Shown here piece by piece: positions 7,677-16,077 of a stretch of DNA of 64,000 nt. Origin of the DNA: Devosia beringensis (GTDB lineage Bacteria; Pseudomonadota; Alphaproteobacteria; Rhizobiales; Devosiaceae). The stretch's first letter is position 1. Each line of letters opens with the position of its first letter. The position numbers and the translations under genes are program-made. The notes beneath the pieces were generated by a model, which was not told the DNA's origin, made no database searches, and was given only the letters and a program-made list of their open reading frames with translations. Location: contig NZ_CP045422.1 of NCBI RefSeq assembly GCF_014926585.1, forward strand, positions 1,032,501 to 1,096,500, read 5' to 3'.

Positions 7677-8966
7677 TCAGGGCAAAAACACGTCCACGCG
7701 CATGCCTTCGCCGGGCTTGCTCTTGATCGAGAGCTGGCCGCGATGGCGGTTGACGATGTGCTTGACGATGGCGAGGCCCAGGCCGGTGCCCTTTTTCTTG
7801 CGGCTGGCGTCGGCGTCGATGCGGTAGAAGCGCTCGGTCAGGCGCGGCACATGTTCGGGTTCGACGCCCGGGCCGTGGTCGATCACGGTGACCATGTGCT
7901 GGAAGCCGGGACGTCCGGCAGGGGCCAGGCTGACTTCGACGAACTTGCCGCCAGCGCCATATTTGATGGCATTGTCGAGGAGATTCTCGAAGACTTCATA
8001 GAGCTGGCCACGGTCGCCAAGGGTGGTCGAGGGGCCGGCAAACAGATCGAGGCGGATTTCCACATCGGCGGCCTTGGCCTGGGTCATCAGGCCCTCGCGC
8101 ACTTCGCGCAGCAGGGCGGCCAGGTCGATGCTGCCGGTGGGCCGCACATGCTGGTGCATCTCGATGCGCGAGAGGCTGAGCAGGTCATCGATCAGCTTGC
8201 TCATGCGTTCGGCCTGGCCGCGCATGATGCCGAGGAATTTCTCACGCGCCGCCGTGTCCTTGGCTGCCGGGCCGAGCAGGGTATCGATAAAGCCGAGCAG
8301 CGAGGCCAGCGGCGTACGCAGTTCGTGGCTGGCATTGGCGATGAAGTCGGTGCGCAGCGCTTCGACCCGCTTGAGGTCGGTCAGGCTCTGGAAGGTGACG
8401 ATGAGCTGGCGGTGGTCATCGGCAAACCAGTCGAGGCCCGGCTGGCTGAGCGGCGCAACCACGACCTTGTCCCAGGTTTCGGACGGCACGGTCTCGTGCA
8501 GTTCGATGCTGCGCGTCACCCCGCTGCGCATGGCCGCGTCGATCGCCTGCACCAGTTCAGGATTGCGCATGGAAAAGGAAAGGGGATTGCCGGTGGTGAC
8601 ACCGGGAAACTGGCGGCGCGCGGCAGGATTGGCATGCAGCAGCACGCCGCGCCGGTCCAGCACCAGGCAGGGGTCGATCAGGGCATCGGCAAAGACCGAG
8701 ACGGTGCGGGCGGGCACGACGACCGGCAACGGCGCCGGCACAGGCTCGGTGGACGCCTCGACCGTTACCGGCGCGGCCGGCAGCAGGGCGACACCGGCGA
8801 CCACGGCGACAAAGCCGATCAGCGCGCCAGCCGGACTCAGGCCGGCAAACAGCGCCAGCCCGGCAAACACGCCAGCGCAGCCGGCCAGCAGGCCGAGATG
8901 GGCGCGCAGGCGAGACAGAGCGGGGTGGGGGCGGCGGCCGGTGGGGCGGCTGTGGGATTCGTCCAT
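7677..8966 (-). CDS. phoR: PhoR-like sensor histidine kinase
   Basis: Membrane-bound histidine kinase, probably of the phosphate-starvation system. Two hydrophobic helices (about residues 22-65), a PAS domain (about 90-200), a HisKA domain with FIANASHELRTPLASL near residue 215 (phosphorylated His in the H-box), then a HATPase domain with N, G1 (DHGPGV) and G2 (GTGLGLAIVKHI) boxes. The start at 8966 is preferred to a GTG at 9005, though neither has a good Shine-Dalgarno. No pst, phoU or phoB genes follow; the next gene downstream is convergent gcrA. It is divergent from polyphosphate kinase 2, which supports a phosphate role. The kinase assignment is firm, phoR itself is inferred. Confidence 0.8.
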   Translation of the reverse strand: MDESHSRPTGRRPHPALSRLRAHLGLLAGCAGVFAGLALFAGLSPAGALIGFVAVVAGVALLPAAPVTVEASTEPVPAPLPVVVPARTVSVFADALIDPCLVLDRRGVLLHANPAARRQFPGVTTGNPLSFSMRNPELVQAIDAAMRSGVTRSIELHETVPSETWDKVVVAPLSQPGLDWFADDHRQLIVTFQSLTDLKRVEALRTDFIANASHELRTPLASLLGFIDTLLGPAAKDTAAREKFLGIMRGQAERMSKLIDDLLSLSRIEMHQHVRPTGSIDLAALLREVREGLMTQAKAADVEIRLDLFAGPSTTLGDRGQLYEVFENLLDNAIKYGAGGKFVEVSLAPAGRPGFQHMVTVIDHGPGVEPEHVPRLTERFYRIDADASRKKKGTGLGLAIVKHIVNRHRGQLSIKSKPGEGMRVDVFLP

Positions 8967-9053
8967 TTGCTTTTGCGATTCAGTCAGTTGCCAAGCCCCT
9001 TGCACAAGGGGGCTGCTCTATAGCACGGTGACCATGACAGTGGAGCGACATGC

Positions 9054-9911
9054 GTGACTGACCCAATCGACGGCTTCGACATTGAAAATCCTGATCTCCC
9101 CAAGGCCATCAAGAAGCGCGCCATGGAGTCGGGCGGCTATCCCTATGAGGATAAGCTGGATCGCGACGACTATGAAGCCCGGATGTATGAGCTGCAAAAA
9201 CAGCTGGTGACGCTGCAGGCGCATCTGGCGGCAACCGGCGAACGGGTGATGATCGTGTTCGAGGGGCGCGATGCCGCCGGCAAGGGCGGCACCATCAAGC
9301 GTTACATGGAAAACCTCAATCCGCGCTACTCCATCATCGCTGCCTTGCCAAAGCCCAATGATCGCGAGCGCACGCAATGGTATTTCCAGCGCTATGTCGA
9401 CTGGCTGCCGGCAGCGGCCGAGACCGTGCTGTTCGACCGTTCCTGGTACAACCGGGCGGGCGTGGAAAAGGTAATGGGCTTCTGCACGCCCGAACAGACC
9501 GAGCATTTCCTCGAGGAAGCGCCGGAATTCGAAAAGCGCATCACCAAAGACGGCATCCACCTGTTCAAGTTCTGGCTGTCGATCGGCCGGGAAATGCAGC
9601 TCAAGCGCTTCCATGACCGGCGCCACGATCCGCTCAAAGTTTGGAAACTGTCACCCATCGATCTCGAGGCACTGCCGCGCTGGAACGACTATTCCCTGGC
9701 CCGTGACGAAATGATCAAGCGGACCCATACCGAGCACGCGCCCTGGACGGTGATCCGCACCAATGACAAGCGGCGCGGCCGCATCACGCTGATCCAGAGC
9801 GTGCTGGATCGGCTCGACTATGCCGGCAAGGACAGCAAGGCGATCGGCGAGATCGATCCCAAGCTGTGCTTTACCGGTCCGCAGTTTCTCAAGATGCCGC
9901 GGACCGACTAG
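9054..9911 (+). CDS. ppk2: polyphosphate kinase 2
   Basis: Transfers phosphate between polyphosphate and nucleoside di- or triphosphates in the cytoplasm. Walker A is FEGRDAAGKGGTIKR near residue 68. The lid/Walker B region is FDRSWYNRAGVEKVMG near residue 127, typical of PPK2 class I. The length of 285 fits a single-domain enzyme. The GTG start at 9054 has GGAG eight bases upstream. The stop overlaps that of the convergent RpiR gene through a shared CTAG. Divergent from the PhoR-like kinase with only 87 bases between, so both may answer to phosphate supply. Confidence 0.93.
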   Translation: MTDPIDGFDIENPDLPKAIKKRAMESGGYPYEDKLDRDDYEARMYELQKQLVTLQAHLAATGERVMIVFEGRDAAGKGGTIKRYMENLNPRYSIIAALPKPNDRERTQWYFQRYVDWLPAAAETVLFDRSWYNRAGVEKVMGFCTPEQTEHFLEEAPEFEKRITKDGIHLFKFWLSIGREMQLKRFHDRRHDPLKVWKLSPIDLEALPRWNDYSLARDEMIKRTHTEHAPWTVIRTNDKRRGRITLIQSVLDRLDYAGKDSKAIGEIDPKLCFTGPQFLKMPRTD

Positions 9912-10744
9912 CTGCGCTCGATGGCCCCCATGCGCTTGCTGGCGGTCGCCCAGGTCAGTTCGGTGGTGCGCGCCAGCACGGCTTCGACCAGGGTCAGCAG
10001 GGCATTGTTGGCATCCCAGGTGCGGCCCATTTCGGTGCGGGCAGGCAGCACCAGCTTGGCGAAGCGGCTGACCGGGCTCATCCATTCATCGGTGATCAGC
10101 ACGATCTGGGCGCGCCGCGCGGCCAGATCGGCGGCCAGTTCCAGCAGCGCCGGGTCGTAGCGGCGCACATCGAACAGCAAGACGACATCGCCGGATCCGA
10201 CATCCATCAACTGGTCCGTCCGGGTCGCCGGCCGGCCGTCGAACCGCTGCACGCCGGGACGGATCAGGCGCAGATGGGCCTCCATATAGCCGGCGAGGAA
10301 ATCGCTGAAGCGGCCGCCGGCCAGCCAGCAATGGCGCCGGGGGTCGGCCAGCCGGGCGCAGACCGCCTCAAACTCGGAGGCCGGAATCAGGGCGGCGGTC
10401 TCGCGCAGATTGTCCACCGCCTGGGCAATGAAATGGTCGAGGAAATGGGCATCGCCGGCGCCCCGGGCCGCGCCGCTCGCGCTGCGCTGCAAAGGCGACT
10501 TGGAGCGCTGCTCCATCTCGTCGCGCAGGGCGCGCTGGAAATCGGGATAGGACTTGTAGCCGAGCTGGGCAACGAAACGCAGCACCGTGGCCGAGCTGGC
10601 GCCAGCCTGCAGGGCGAACTCGGCGACCGGCGCCAGGCCCAGCGTCGGATAGGAGCCCAGCAGCCCGCGCGCCGCCCGCTTTTCGGCCGCCGTCAGGCGT
10701 TCGATGGCATCGTGAATACGGCCGGCAACCGACTTTCCCTCCAT
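9908..10744 (-). CDS. MurR/RpiR family transcriptional regulator
   Basis: N-terminal helix-turn-helix of the RpiR type (about residues 5-80, with GASSATVLRFVAQLGYKSYPDFQ) followed by a SIS domain (about 125-260) that normally binds a phosphorylated or charged small ligand. The ATG at 10744 is chosen over an upstream start because AGGGGGA lies seven bases before it and the family usually begins close to the first helix. It is divergent from the amidohydrolase gene with 92 bases between, so it is the obvious regulator of the five-gene amine cluster. RpiR-type regulators often control sugar or amino-acid catabolism. The ligand is unknown. Confidence 0.88.
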   Translation of the reverse strand: MEGKSVAGRIHDAIERLTAAEKRAARGLLGSYPTLGLAPVAEFALQAGASSATVLRFVAQLGYKSYPDFQRALRDEMEQRSKSPLQRSASGAARGAGDAHFLDHFIAQAVDNLRETAALIPASEFEAVCARLADPRRHCWLAGGRFSDFLAGYMEAHLRLIRPGVQRFDGRPATRTDQLMDVGSGDVVLLFDVRRYDPALLELAADLAARRAQIVLITDEWMSPVSRFAKLVLPARTEMGRTWDANNALLTLVEAVLARTTELTWATASKRMGAIERS

Positions 10745-10836
10745 CGTTCCCCCTGAACCAGAGCTTTCAGCATTGACAGTTTTTGCATTTGTGAAACTAC
10801 TGATACAGAAGTTAACCAATTCTGCGTAGGGGCCAA

Positions 10837-11607
10837 GTGAGCATTGTCGAACAAAGCCCGGTTCTGGTGACCAATGCGCGCGGGGCATCGCCCTTCGTCA
10901 TCGTCTGCGACCATGCCAGCAACCGCATTCCGGACCGCTATGGTGACCTGGGTCTGACCATGACCGAGCGGGTCAGCCATATTGCCTGGGATCCCGGCGC
11001 GCTGGCGGTGAGCCGGGGGCTGGCCGACCTGCTGGACGCCCCGCTGGTGCAATCGACCGTGTCGCGGCTGATCATCGACTGCAATCGCGACCTGGATGCG
11101 CCGGACCTGATCTGGACGCTGTCGGAGGCCACCGCCATCGCGGCCAATGAAAACCTGACTGCCGCGGAGCGGCAGTATCGGATCGACCATTACCACCGCC
11201 CGTTCCATGCCTCGATCGAGACGCTGCTCGAAGCGCGCCGCCAGGCCGGGCGGGAGACGATCCTGGTGTGCATGCATTCATTCACGCCGGTCTATCACGG
11301 GCTGGCGCGCCCCTGGCCGATCGGGCTGATCCATGGCGTGGACCCGCGCTTTACCGAGGCCGTCTATGACGCCCTGGCGGCGGACACACCCGACCTCAAT
11401 ATCGGCTGGAACCAGCCCTATGCGGCGCTCAACGGGGTGACGCTGACGCTCGAAAGACATGGCGATGCGCGCGGGCTCGACGCCACCATGATCGAAATCC
11501 GCAATGATGAAATCCTCGAACCGGCCGGGGTGGACCAATGGTCTGCCCGGCTGGCCCGTTGTCTGCAGGCGGCGCGTCTGGCGCGGCAGGGGGCAATGGC
11601 CGTGTAG
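10837..11607 (+). CDS. N-formylglutamate amidohydrolase family protein
   Basis: Zinc-type amidohydrolase of the FGase fold (256 residues). Family landmarks are VCDHASNRIP near residue 24, SRLIIDCNRD near 76 and VCMHSFTPVY near 145. The classical substrate is N-formylglutamate from histidine degradation, but no hut gene is nearby. In this operon, beside a glutamine-synthetase-like ligase and two dehydrogenases, hydrolysis of a gamma-glutamyl or related N-acyl amide is the better inference. GTG start at 10837 with a modest AGGGG upstream; 35 bases separate it from the permease. Function confidence is lower than family confidence. Confidence 0.85.
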   Translation: MSIVEQSPVLVTNARGASPFVIVCDHASNRIPDRYGDLGLTMTERVSHIAWDPGALAVSRGLADLLDAPLVQSTVSRLIIDCNRDLDAPDLIWTLSEATAIAANENLTAAERQYRIDHYHRPFHASIETLLEARRQAGRETILVCMHSFTPVYHGLARPWPIGLIHGVDPRFTEAVYDALAADTPDLNIGWNQPYAALNGVTLTLERHGDARGLDATMIEIRNDEILEPAGVDQWSARLARCLQAARLARQGAMAV

Positions 11608-11642
11608 TCAATACCAGGGCATTTTCAAAGGGGGACGTGACT

Positions 11643-13139
11643 ATGAGTGAAACCAGAAAGGTCGGCAGTGTCGCTTATGCGAAACGCGACAAAAGCTATT
11701 TTGAAGAACGCGGCCTGACCCGCTATGCGGGCATCTGGTCACTATGGGCGCTGGGGGTTGGCGCGGTGATCTCGGGCCATTTCTCGGGCTGGAATTTCGG
11801 CTTTGCCACCGGCGGCTGGGGCGGCATGATGGTGGCAGCCGGCATCATCGCCATCATGTATCTCGGGCTGGTGTTCTGCATCGCCGAAATGAGCCCGGCT
11901 TTGCCTCATACCGGGGCTGCCTATTCGTTTGCCCGCACCTCGATGGGCCCCTGGGGCGGCTTCGTCACCGGCCTGTTCGAGAATGTCGAATATGTGCTGA
12001 CACCCGCCGTGGTGGTCACCTTCATCTCGGCCTATTTCAGCGCCATTGTCGGGCTGGATACGGCCTATCTGCCGGTGATCTGGGTGGTGTTCTATGCCAT
12101 CTTTCTGGCCCTCAACGTCTATGGCGTTGCCCTCAGCTTCAAGGTGACGCTGGTGGTTACCCTGGCCTCGCTGGCCGTGCTGATCGTGTTCTGGATCAGC
12201 GCCATTCCCAATATGGATTTCTCGCGCTGGGCGCTCAATATCGCGGCCGACGGCACCGAACTGCCCGAAGGCGGCGGCGAGCTCTTCCCGTTCGGCTTCA
12301 GCGGCGTACTGGCCACCCTGCCCTTTGCGGTCTGGCTGTTCCTCGCCATCGAGCAGCTGCCGCTGGCGGCCGAGGAATCGGTCGACCCCAAGCGCGACAT
12401 GCCGCGCGGTATCCTCTTGGGCATGGGCACGCTGGTGATCTCGGCCTTCATGATCATGCTGCTCAATCCGTCCGTGGCCGGCGTCGGCGCCTATGCCCTG
12501 AGCACGTCGGGCGAACCGCTGCTGGACGGCTTCCGCGCCATCTACGGCACCAGCGGCGCCGTGGTGCTGGGCCTCGTCGCCATGATCGGGCTCATCGCCT
12601 CGTTCCACACCATCCTCTTCGCACAGGGCCGCCAGGTCTATTCGCTCAGCCGCGCGGGCTATTTCCCCTCCGGCCTGTCGGTCACCCATGGCGTGCACAA
12701 GACGCCGCATATCGCCATGATGGCCGGCGCCGCGCTGGGCCTGACGGTGATGCTGATCATCTGGTTTGCCAATGGCGGCGGCGGCAGCGGGGAAACCCAG
12801 CTGGGCGACGACATCATCGGCACGGTGCTGCTCAACATGGCGGTGTTCGGGGCGATGCTGAGCTACATCATGCAGGCGCTCAGCTTCATCCTGCTGCGCC
12901 GCAACCAGCCCAATATGGAGCGGCCGTTCCGCTCGCCGCTGGGCATTGGCGGCGCTGTCGTCACCATCCTGATAGCGGCGGTGACGCTGTTCTACCAGAT
13001 GCAGGATCCCAACTTCTACAAGGGGGTGATCTGGGTGGTGCTGTGGTGCGCGGTGGGCATTGCCTATTTCGCCCTGGTCGGCCGCAACCGGCTGATCCTG
13101 TCGCCCGAAGAAGAATTCGCGCTCGAACACAAGGCCTGA
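11643..13139 (+). CDS. APC family permease, ethanolamine-permease type
   Basis: Inner-membrane amino acid/polyamine/organocation transporter with about 12 hydrophobic helices in 498 residues. The first helices (GVGAVISGHFSGWNFG near residue 37, then GGWGGMM, and the PALPHTGAAYSFAR segment near 90) are typical of the ethanolamine permease (Eat) subgroup. The start at 11643 has AGGGGGA nine bases upstream; a longer in-frame extension overlaps the preceding gene and was rejected. It sits second in the amine operon, so it probably imports the substrate. Another small amine or amino alcohol cannot be excluded. Confidence 0.88.
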   Translation: MSETRKVGSVAYAKRDKSYFEERGLTRYAGIWSLWALGVGAVISGHFSGWNFGFATGGWGGMMVAAGIIAIMYLGLVFCIAEMSPALPHTGAAYSFARTSMGPWGGFVTGLFENVEYVLTPAVVVTFISAYFSAIVGLDTAYLPVIWVVFYAIFLALNVYGVALSFKVTLVVTLASLAVLIVFWISAIPNMDFSRWALNIAADGTELPEGGGELFPFGFSGVLATLPFAVWLFLAIEQLPLAAEESVDPKRDMPRGILLGMGTLVISAFMIMLLNPSVAGVGAYALSTSGEPLLDGFRAIYGTSGAVVLGLVAMIGLIASFHTILFAQGRQVYSLSRAGYFPSGLSVTHGVHKTPHIAMMAGAALGLTVMLIIWFANGGGGSGETQLGDDIIGTVLLNMAVFGAMLSYIMQALSFILLRRNQPNMERPFRSPLGIGGAVVTILIAAVTLFYQMQDPNFYKGVIWVVLWCAVGIAYFALVGRNRLILSPEEEFALEHKA

Positions 13140-13147
13140 TTGCAGGC

Positions 13148-13171
13148 GGGCGCCCGGTGATCCGGGCGCCC
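13148..13171 (+). terminator. perfect 10-bp hairpin between permease and ligase
   Basis: GGGCGCCCGG-TGAT-CCGGGCGCCC begins nine bases after the permease stop. No T-run follows, and a ribosome binding site (AGGGGGA) for the next gene lies just beyond. It may lower expression of downstream genes or stabilise the upstream message. Confidence 0.5.
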
Positions 13172-13194
13172 ATTCTTACAGGGGGAGACTGAGC

Positions 13195-14556
13195 ATGACC
13201 TATTCGCTGGCCGATCTGGCGGCCGACACTGCCGCCGGCAGCATTGATACCGTGCTCGTCGCCTTTCCGGACATGCAGGGGCGCATGATCGGCAAGCGCT
13301 TCCAGGCCGAGTTCTTCCTCGAAGTGGCCGAGGACGAGACCCATGGCTGCGATTACCTCCTGGCCGACGACATCGACATGGAGCCGGTGCCGGGCTATGC
13401 CGCCGCCAACTGGGGCAAGGGCTATGGCGACTTCGTCATGAAGCCCGACCTGACGACGCTGATGAAGGCCAGCTGGCTCGAGGGCACCGCCATCGTGCTG
13501 TGCGATCTCAGCGACCACCACCATCACGAGCCCATCGCCCATAGCCCGCGCGCCATTCTGAAGGCCCAGATCGAGCGCCTCGCCGCCATGGGCTTCATGG
13601 CCAATGCCGCTACCGAACTCGAATTCTACCTGTTCGACGAGGACTATCGAACCATCAGCCAGAAGGGCCATGCCAAGGCGCAGACCGCCGGCGACTATAT
13701 CCAGGATTACCACATCTTCCAGACCACCAAGGAAGAGGGGGTGATGCGGGCGCTGCGCAAGCACCTGCAGGCCTCGGGCATTCCGGTGGAATCCTCCAAG
13801 GGCGAGTGGGGCCCCGGGCAGGAAGAGATCAACGTCAAATATGCCGATGCGCTGACCATGGCCGACCGCCATGTGGTGCTCAAGAACGCCACCAAGGAAA
13901 TCGCCTGGGCCCAGGGCAAGGCGGTGACCTTCATGGCCAAGTGGGACTATGCCCTGGCCGGCTCCTCAAGCCACATCCACATGTCGCTGGCCAATCTGGA
14001 CGGCAAACCCATGTTCCCCGACAGCAGCGACGACCGCGGCATGAGCACGCTGATGAAGCAGTTCATGGCCGGCCAGCTGGCCTATGCGCGCGACATCACC
14101 TATTTCCTGGCGCCCTATATCAATTCCTACAAGCGCTTCCAGGCCGGCACCTTTGCCCCGACCAAGGCGATCTGGAGCCCGGACAATCGCACGGCCGGCT
14201 TCCGCCTCTGCGGCGAGCATTCCAAATCGATCCGCGTCGAGTGCCGCATGGGGGGCGCCGACCTCAATCCCTATCTCGCCATCGCGGCGCTGATCGCCGC
14301 CGGCATCAAGGGCATTGAAGACAAGCTCGAACTGCAGCCGGCCTTTGTCGGCGACGCCTATGTCAGCGAGCAACTGCCCGAAATCGCCAAGACGCTGCGC
14401 GAAGCCACCGACTGGCTGCGGCGCTCGGAAATGCTCAAGTCGGCCTTCGGTGCCGACGTAATCGGTCATTATGTGCACACCGCCGAGTGGGAACAGCTTG
14501 AATATGACCGCAGGGTGACCGATTGGGAACTCAAGCGGGGCTTCGAGCGCAGCTAG
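13195..14556 (+). CDS. glutamine synthetase family gamma-glutamyl ligase
   Basis: ATP-dependent gamma-glutamyl ligase of the glutamine synthetase fold, 453 residues. The N-terminal beta-grasp domain carries DMQGRMIGKR near residue 25, a signature I associate with amine-glutamylating members (PuuA, IpuC and FluG types). Catalytic landmarks follow: metal-binding ATELEFYLF near residue 138, HIHMSLAN near 261 and GFRLCGEHSKSIRVECR near 337. Its neighbours (amine permease, aldehyde and alcohol dehydrogenases, amidohydrolase) argue for ligation of glutamate to an amine and not ammonia assimilation. True glutamine synthetase activity is the alternative. Start ATG at 13195, with AGGGGGA about eight bases before. 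Confidence 0.88.
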   Translation: MTYSLADLAADTAAGSIDTVLVAFPDMQGRMIGKRFQAEFFLEVAEDETHGCDYLLADDIDMEPVPGYAAANWGKGYGDFVMKPDLTTLMKASWLEGTAIVLCDLSDHHHHEPIAHSPRAILKAQIERLAAMGFMANAATELEFYLFDEDYRTISQKGHAKAQTAGDYIQDYHIFQTTKEEGVMRALRKHLQASGIPVESSKGEWGPGQEEINVKYADALTMADRHVVLKNATKEIAWAQGKAVTFMAKWDYALAGSSSHIHMSLANLDGKPMFPDSSDDRGMSTLMKQFMAGQLAYARDITYFLAPYINSYKRFQAGTFAPTKAIWSPDNRTAGFRLCGEHSKSIRVECRMGGADLNPYLAIAALIAAGIKGIEDKLELQPAFVGDAYVSEQLPEIAKTLREATDWLRRSEMLKSAFGADVIGHYVHTAEWEQLEYDRRVTDWELKRGFERS

Positions 14557-14590
14557 GTCTCCTTGCTGCCACACAATGTTTGACATACTC

Positions 14591-14667
14591 GGTGTCACCC
14601 CCGGCCCCCGCGCCGGACCGAGCCTGAGCGCTCGGCACAGATCCTGGCCCAGGGCCGGGATGACACC
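14591..14667. repeat. palindromic intergenic repeat (GGTGTCAYCCCGGCC type)
   Basis: The left arm GGTGTCACCCCCGGCCC (14591-14607) and right arm GGGCCGGGATGACACC (14652-14667) form a long imperfect palindrome. The form matches a widespread alphaproteobacterial intergenic repeat. It sits inside the operon, between the ligase and the aldehyde dehydrogenase. Confidence 0.6.
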
Positions 14668-14690
14668 GTGGATTGGAAGAGTCCGGACCC

Positions 14691-16073
14691 ATGACTGACA
14701 CCGTAAAGATCATCTCCCCTATCGACGGCAGCGTCTATGCCGAGCGCCCGCTGGCCAGCGGCATCGATGTCGAGGCTGCGGTCATCCGCGCGCAGCTGGC
14801 GCGACGCGCCTGGGGCGAGACCACCCTCGCCGAGCGGCAGAAGATCGTCAGCCATTTCGTCGATGCCCTGCTGCTGATGAATGACGAGATCGTGCCCGAA
14901 CTGGCCTGGCAGATGGGCCGGCCGGTCCGCTATGGCGGGGAGAAGCGCGGCGTCGAGGAGCGCTCGCGCTATATGATCGAGCTGGCCAGCAGCGCCCTGG
15001 CGCCGGTTCAGCTGCCGCCCAAGACGGGCTTTACCCGCTTTATCACGCGCGAGGCCCTCGGCATCGTGCTGGTCATAGCGCCGTGGAACTACCCCTTCCT
15101 CACCGCCGTCAATTCCATCGTGCCGGCGCTGGTGGCCGGCAATGCGGTCATGCTCAAGCATGCCAGCCAGACGCTGCTGGCGGGCGAGCGCTTTGCTTTG
15201 GCGGCAGAGCAGGCAGGCCTGCCGACTGGCCTGTTCCAGAACCTGGTCATGGGCCATGCCGATACCGAGGCGCTGATCGGCTCGGGTCAAATCGACCACA
15301 TCAACTTCACCGGCTCGGTCGAGGGCGGCCGCCGCATCGAAACGGCCGCGGCGGGCACCTTTGCCACGCTGGGACTCGAACTGGGTGGCAAGGATCCGGC
15401 CTATGTGCGGGCCGATGCCAATCTCGACAACGCCATCGAAAACCTGGTCGATGGCTCGTTCTTCAATTCGGGCCAGAGCTGCTGCGGCGTCGAGCGCATC
15501 TATGTGCATGGCGACGTCTATGATCGCTTCGTAGAGGGTTTTCTCGACACGGCCAGCGGCTGGACGCTGGGCAATCCGCTCGATGCCGATACCGTGGTGG
15601 GGCCGATGGCGCGCGGCAGCTTTGCCGATCACGTGCGGCAGCAGACCGAGGAAGCGGTGCGCGGCGGCGCCACTGCTCGCCTCAACACCCGCCACCGGCT
15701 CGACGTCGCCGGTTCGCCCTATCTGCCGCCCGAGGTGCTGACCGGGGTCAATCACCAGATGAGCGTAATGCGCGAGGAAAGCTTTGGTCCGGTGGTTGGC
15801 ATCATGAAGGTGGCCGACGACGCCGAAGCCATCACCCTGATGAATGACAGCCCCTATGGCCTGACCGCCTCGATCTGGACGCAGGATCTGGACATGGCCG
15901 CGAAGCTGGGCGCCCAGGTCGAGACCGGCACGGTATTCGCCAATCGCTGCGACTATCTTGATCCGGCGCTGGTCTGGACCGGGGTCAAGGACACCGGCAA
16001 GGGCGGCAGCCTCAGCGAAATCGGCTACGCCAATCTGACGCAGCCCAAATCCTATCACTTGAAGCAGGTGTGA
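14691..16073 (+). CDS. NAD(P)-dependent aldehyde dehydrogenase
   Basis: Oxidises an aldehyde to the acid, 460 residues, soluble. Rossmann region with IAPWNYPFL near residue 127, general-base Glu in LELGGKDP near 230, and catalytic Cys in NSGQSCCGVERIYVH near 263, all intact. The late ESFGPVVGIM motif is near 362. Start at 14691 with GGAAGA upstream; a start six codons earlier is possible. Only four bases separate it from the alcohol dehydrogenase, so the pair is translationally linked. Together they could take a gamma-glutamyl amino alcohol through aldehyde to acid. Confidence 0.92.
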   Translation: MTDTVKIISPIDGSVYAERPLASGIDVEAAVIRAQLARRAWGETTLAERQKIVSHFVDALLLMNDEIVPELAWQMGRPVRYGGEKRGVEERSRYMIELASSALAPVQLPPKTGFTRFITREALGIVLVIAPWNYPFLTAVNSIVPALVAGNAVMLKHASQTLLAGERFALAAEQAGLPTGLFQNLVMGHADTEALIGSGQIDHINFTGSVEGGRRIETAAAGTFATLGLELGGKDPAYVRADANLDNAIENLVDGSFFNSGQSCCGVERIYVHGDVYDRFVEGFLDTASGWTLGNPLDADTVVGPMARGSFADHVRQQTEEAVRGGATARLNTRHRLDVAGSPYLPPEVLTGVNHQMSVMREESFGPVVGIMKVADDAEAITLMNDSPYGLTASIWTQDLDMAAKLGAQVETGTVFANRCDYLDPALVWTGVKDTGKGGSLSEIGYANLTQPKSYHLKQV

Positions 16074-16077
16074 CCCC

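Noticed and set aside
7602..9023. 473-codon plus-strand open frame over the PhoR-like gene
   Set aside because: Antisense shadow in GC-rich DNA; His/Gly/Asp-rich composition and no family, whereas the minus strand encodes a clear histidine kinase.
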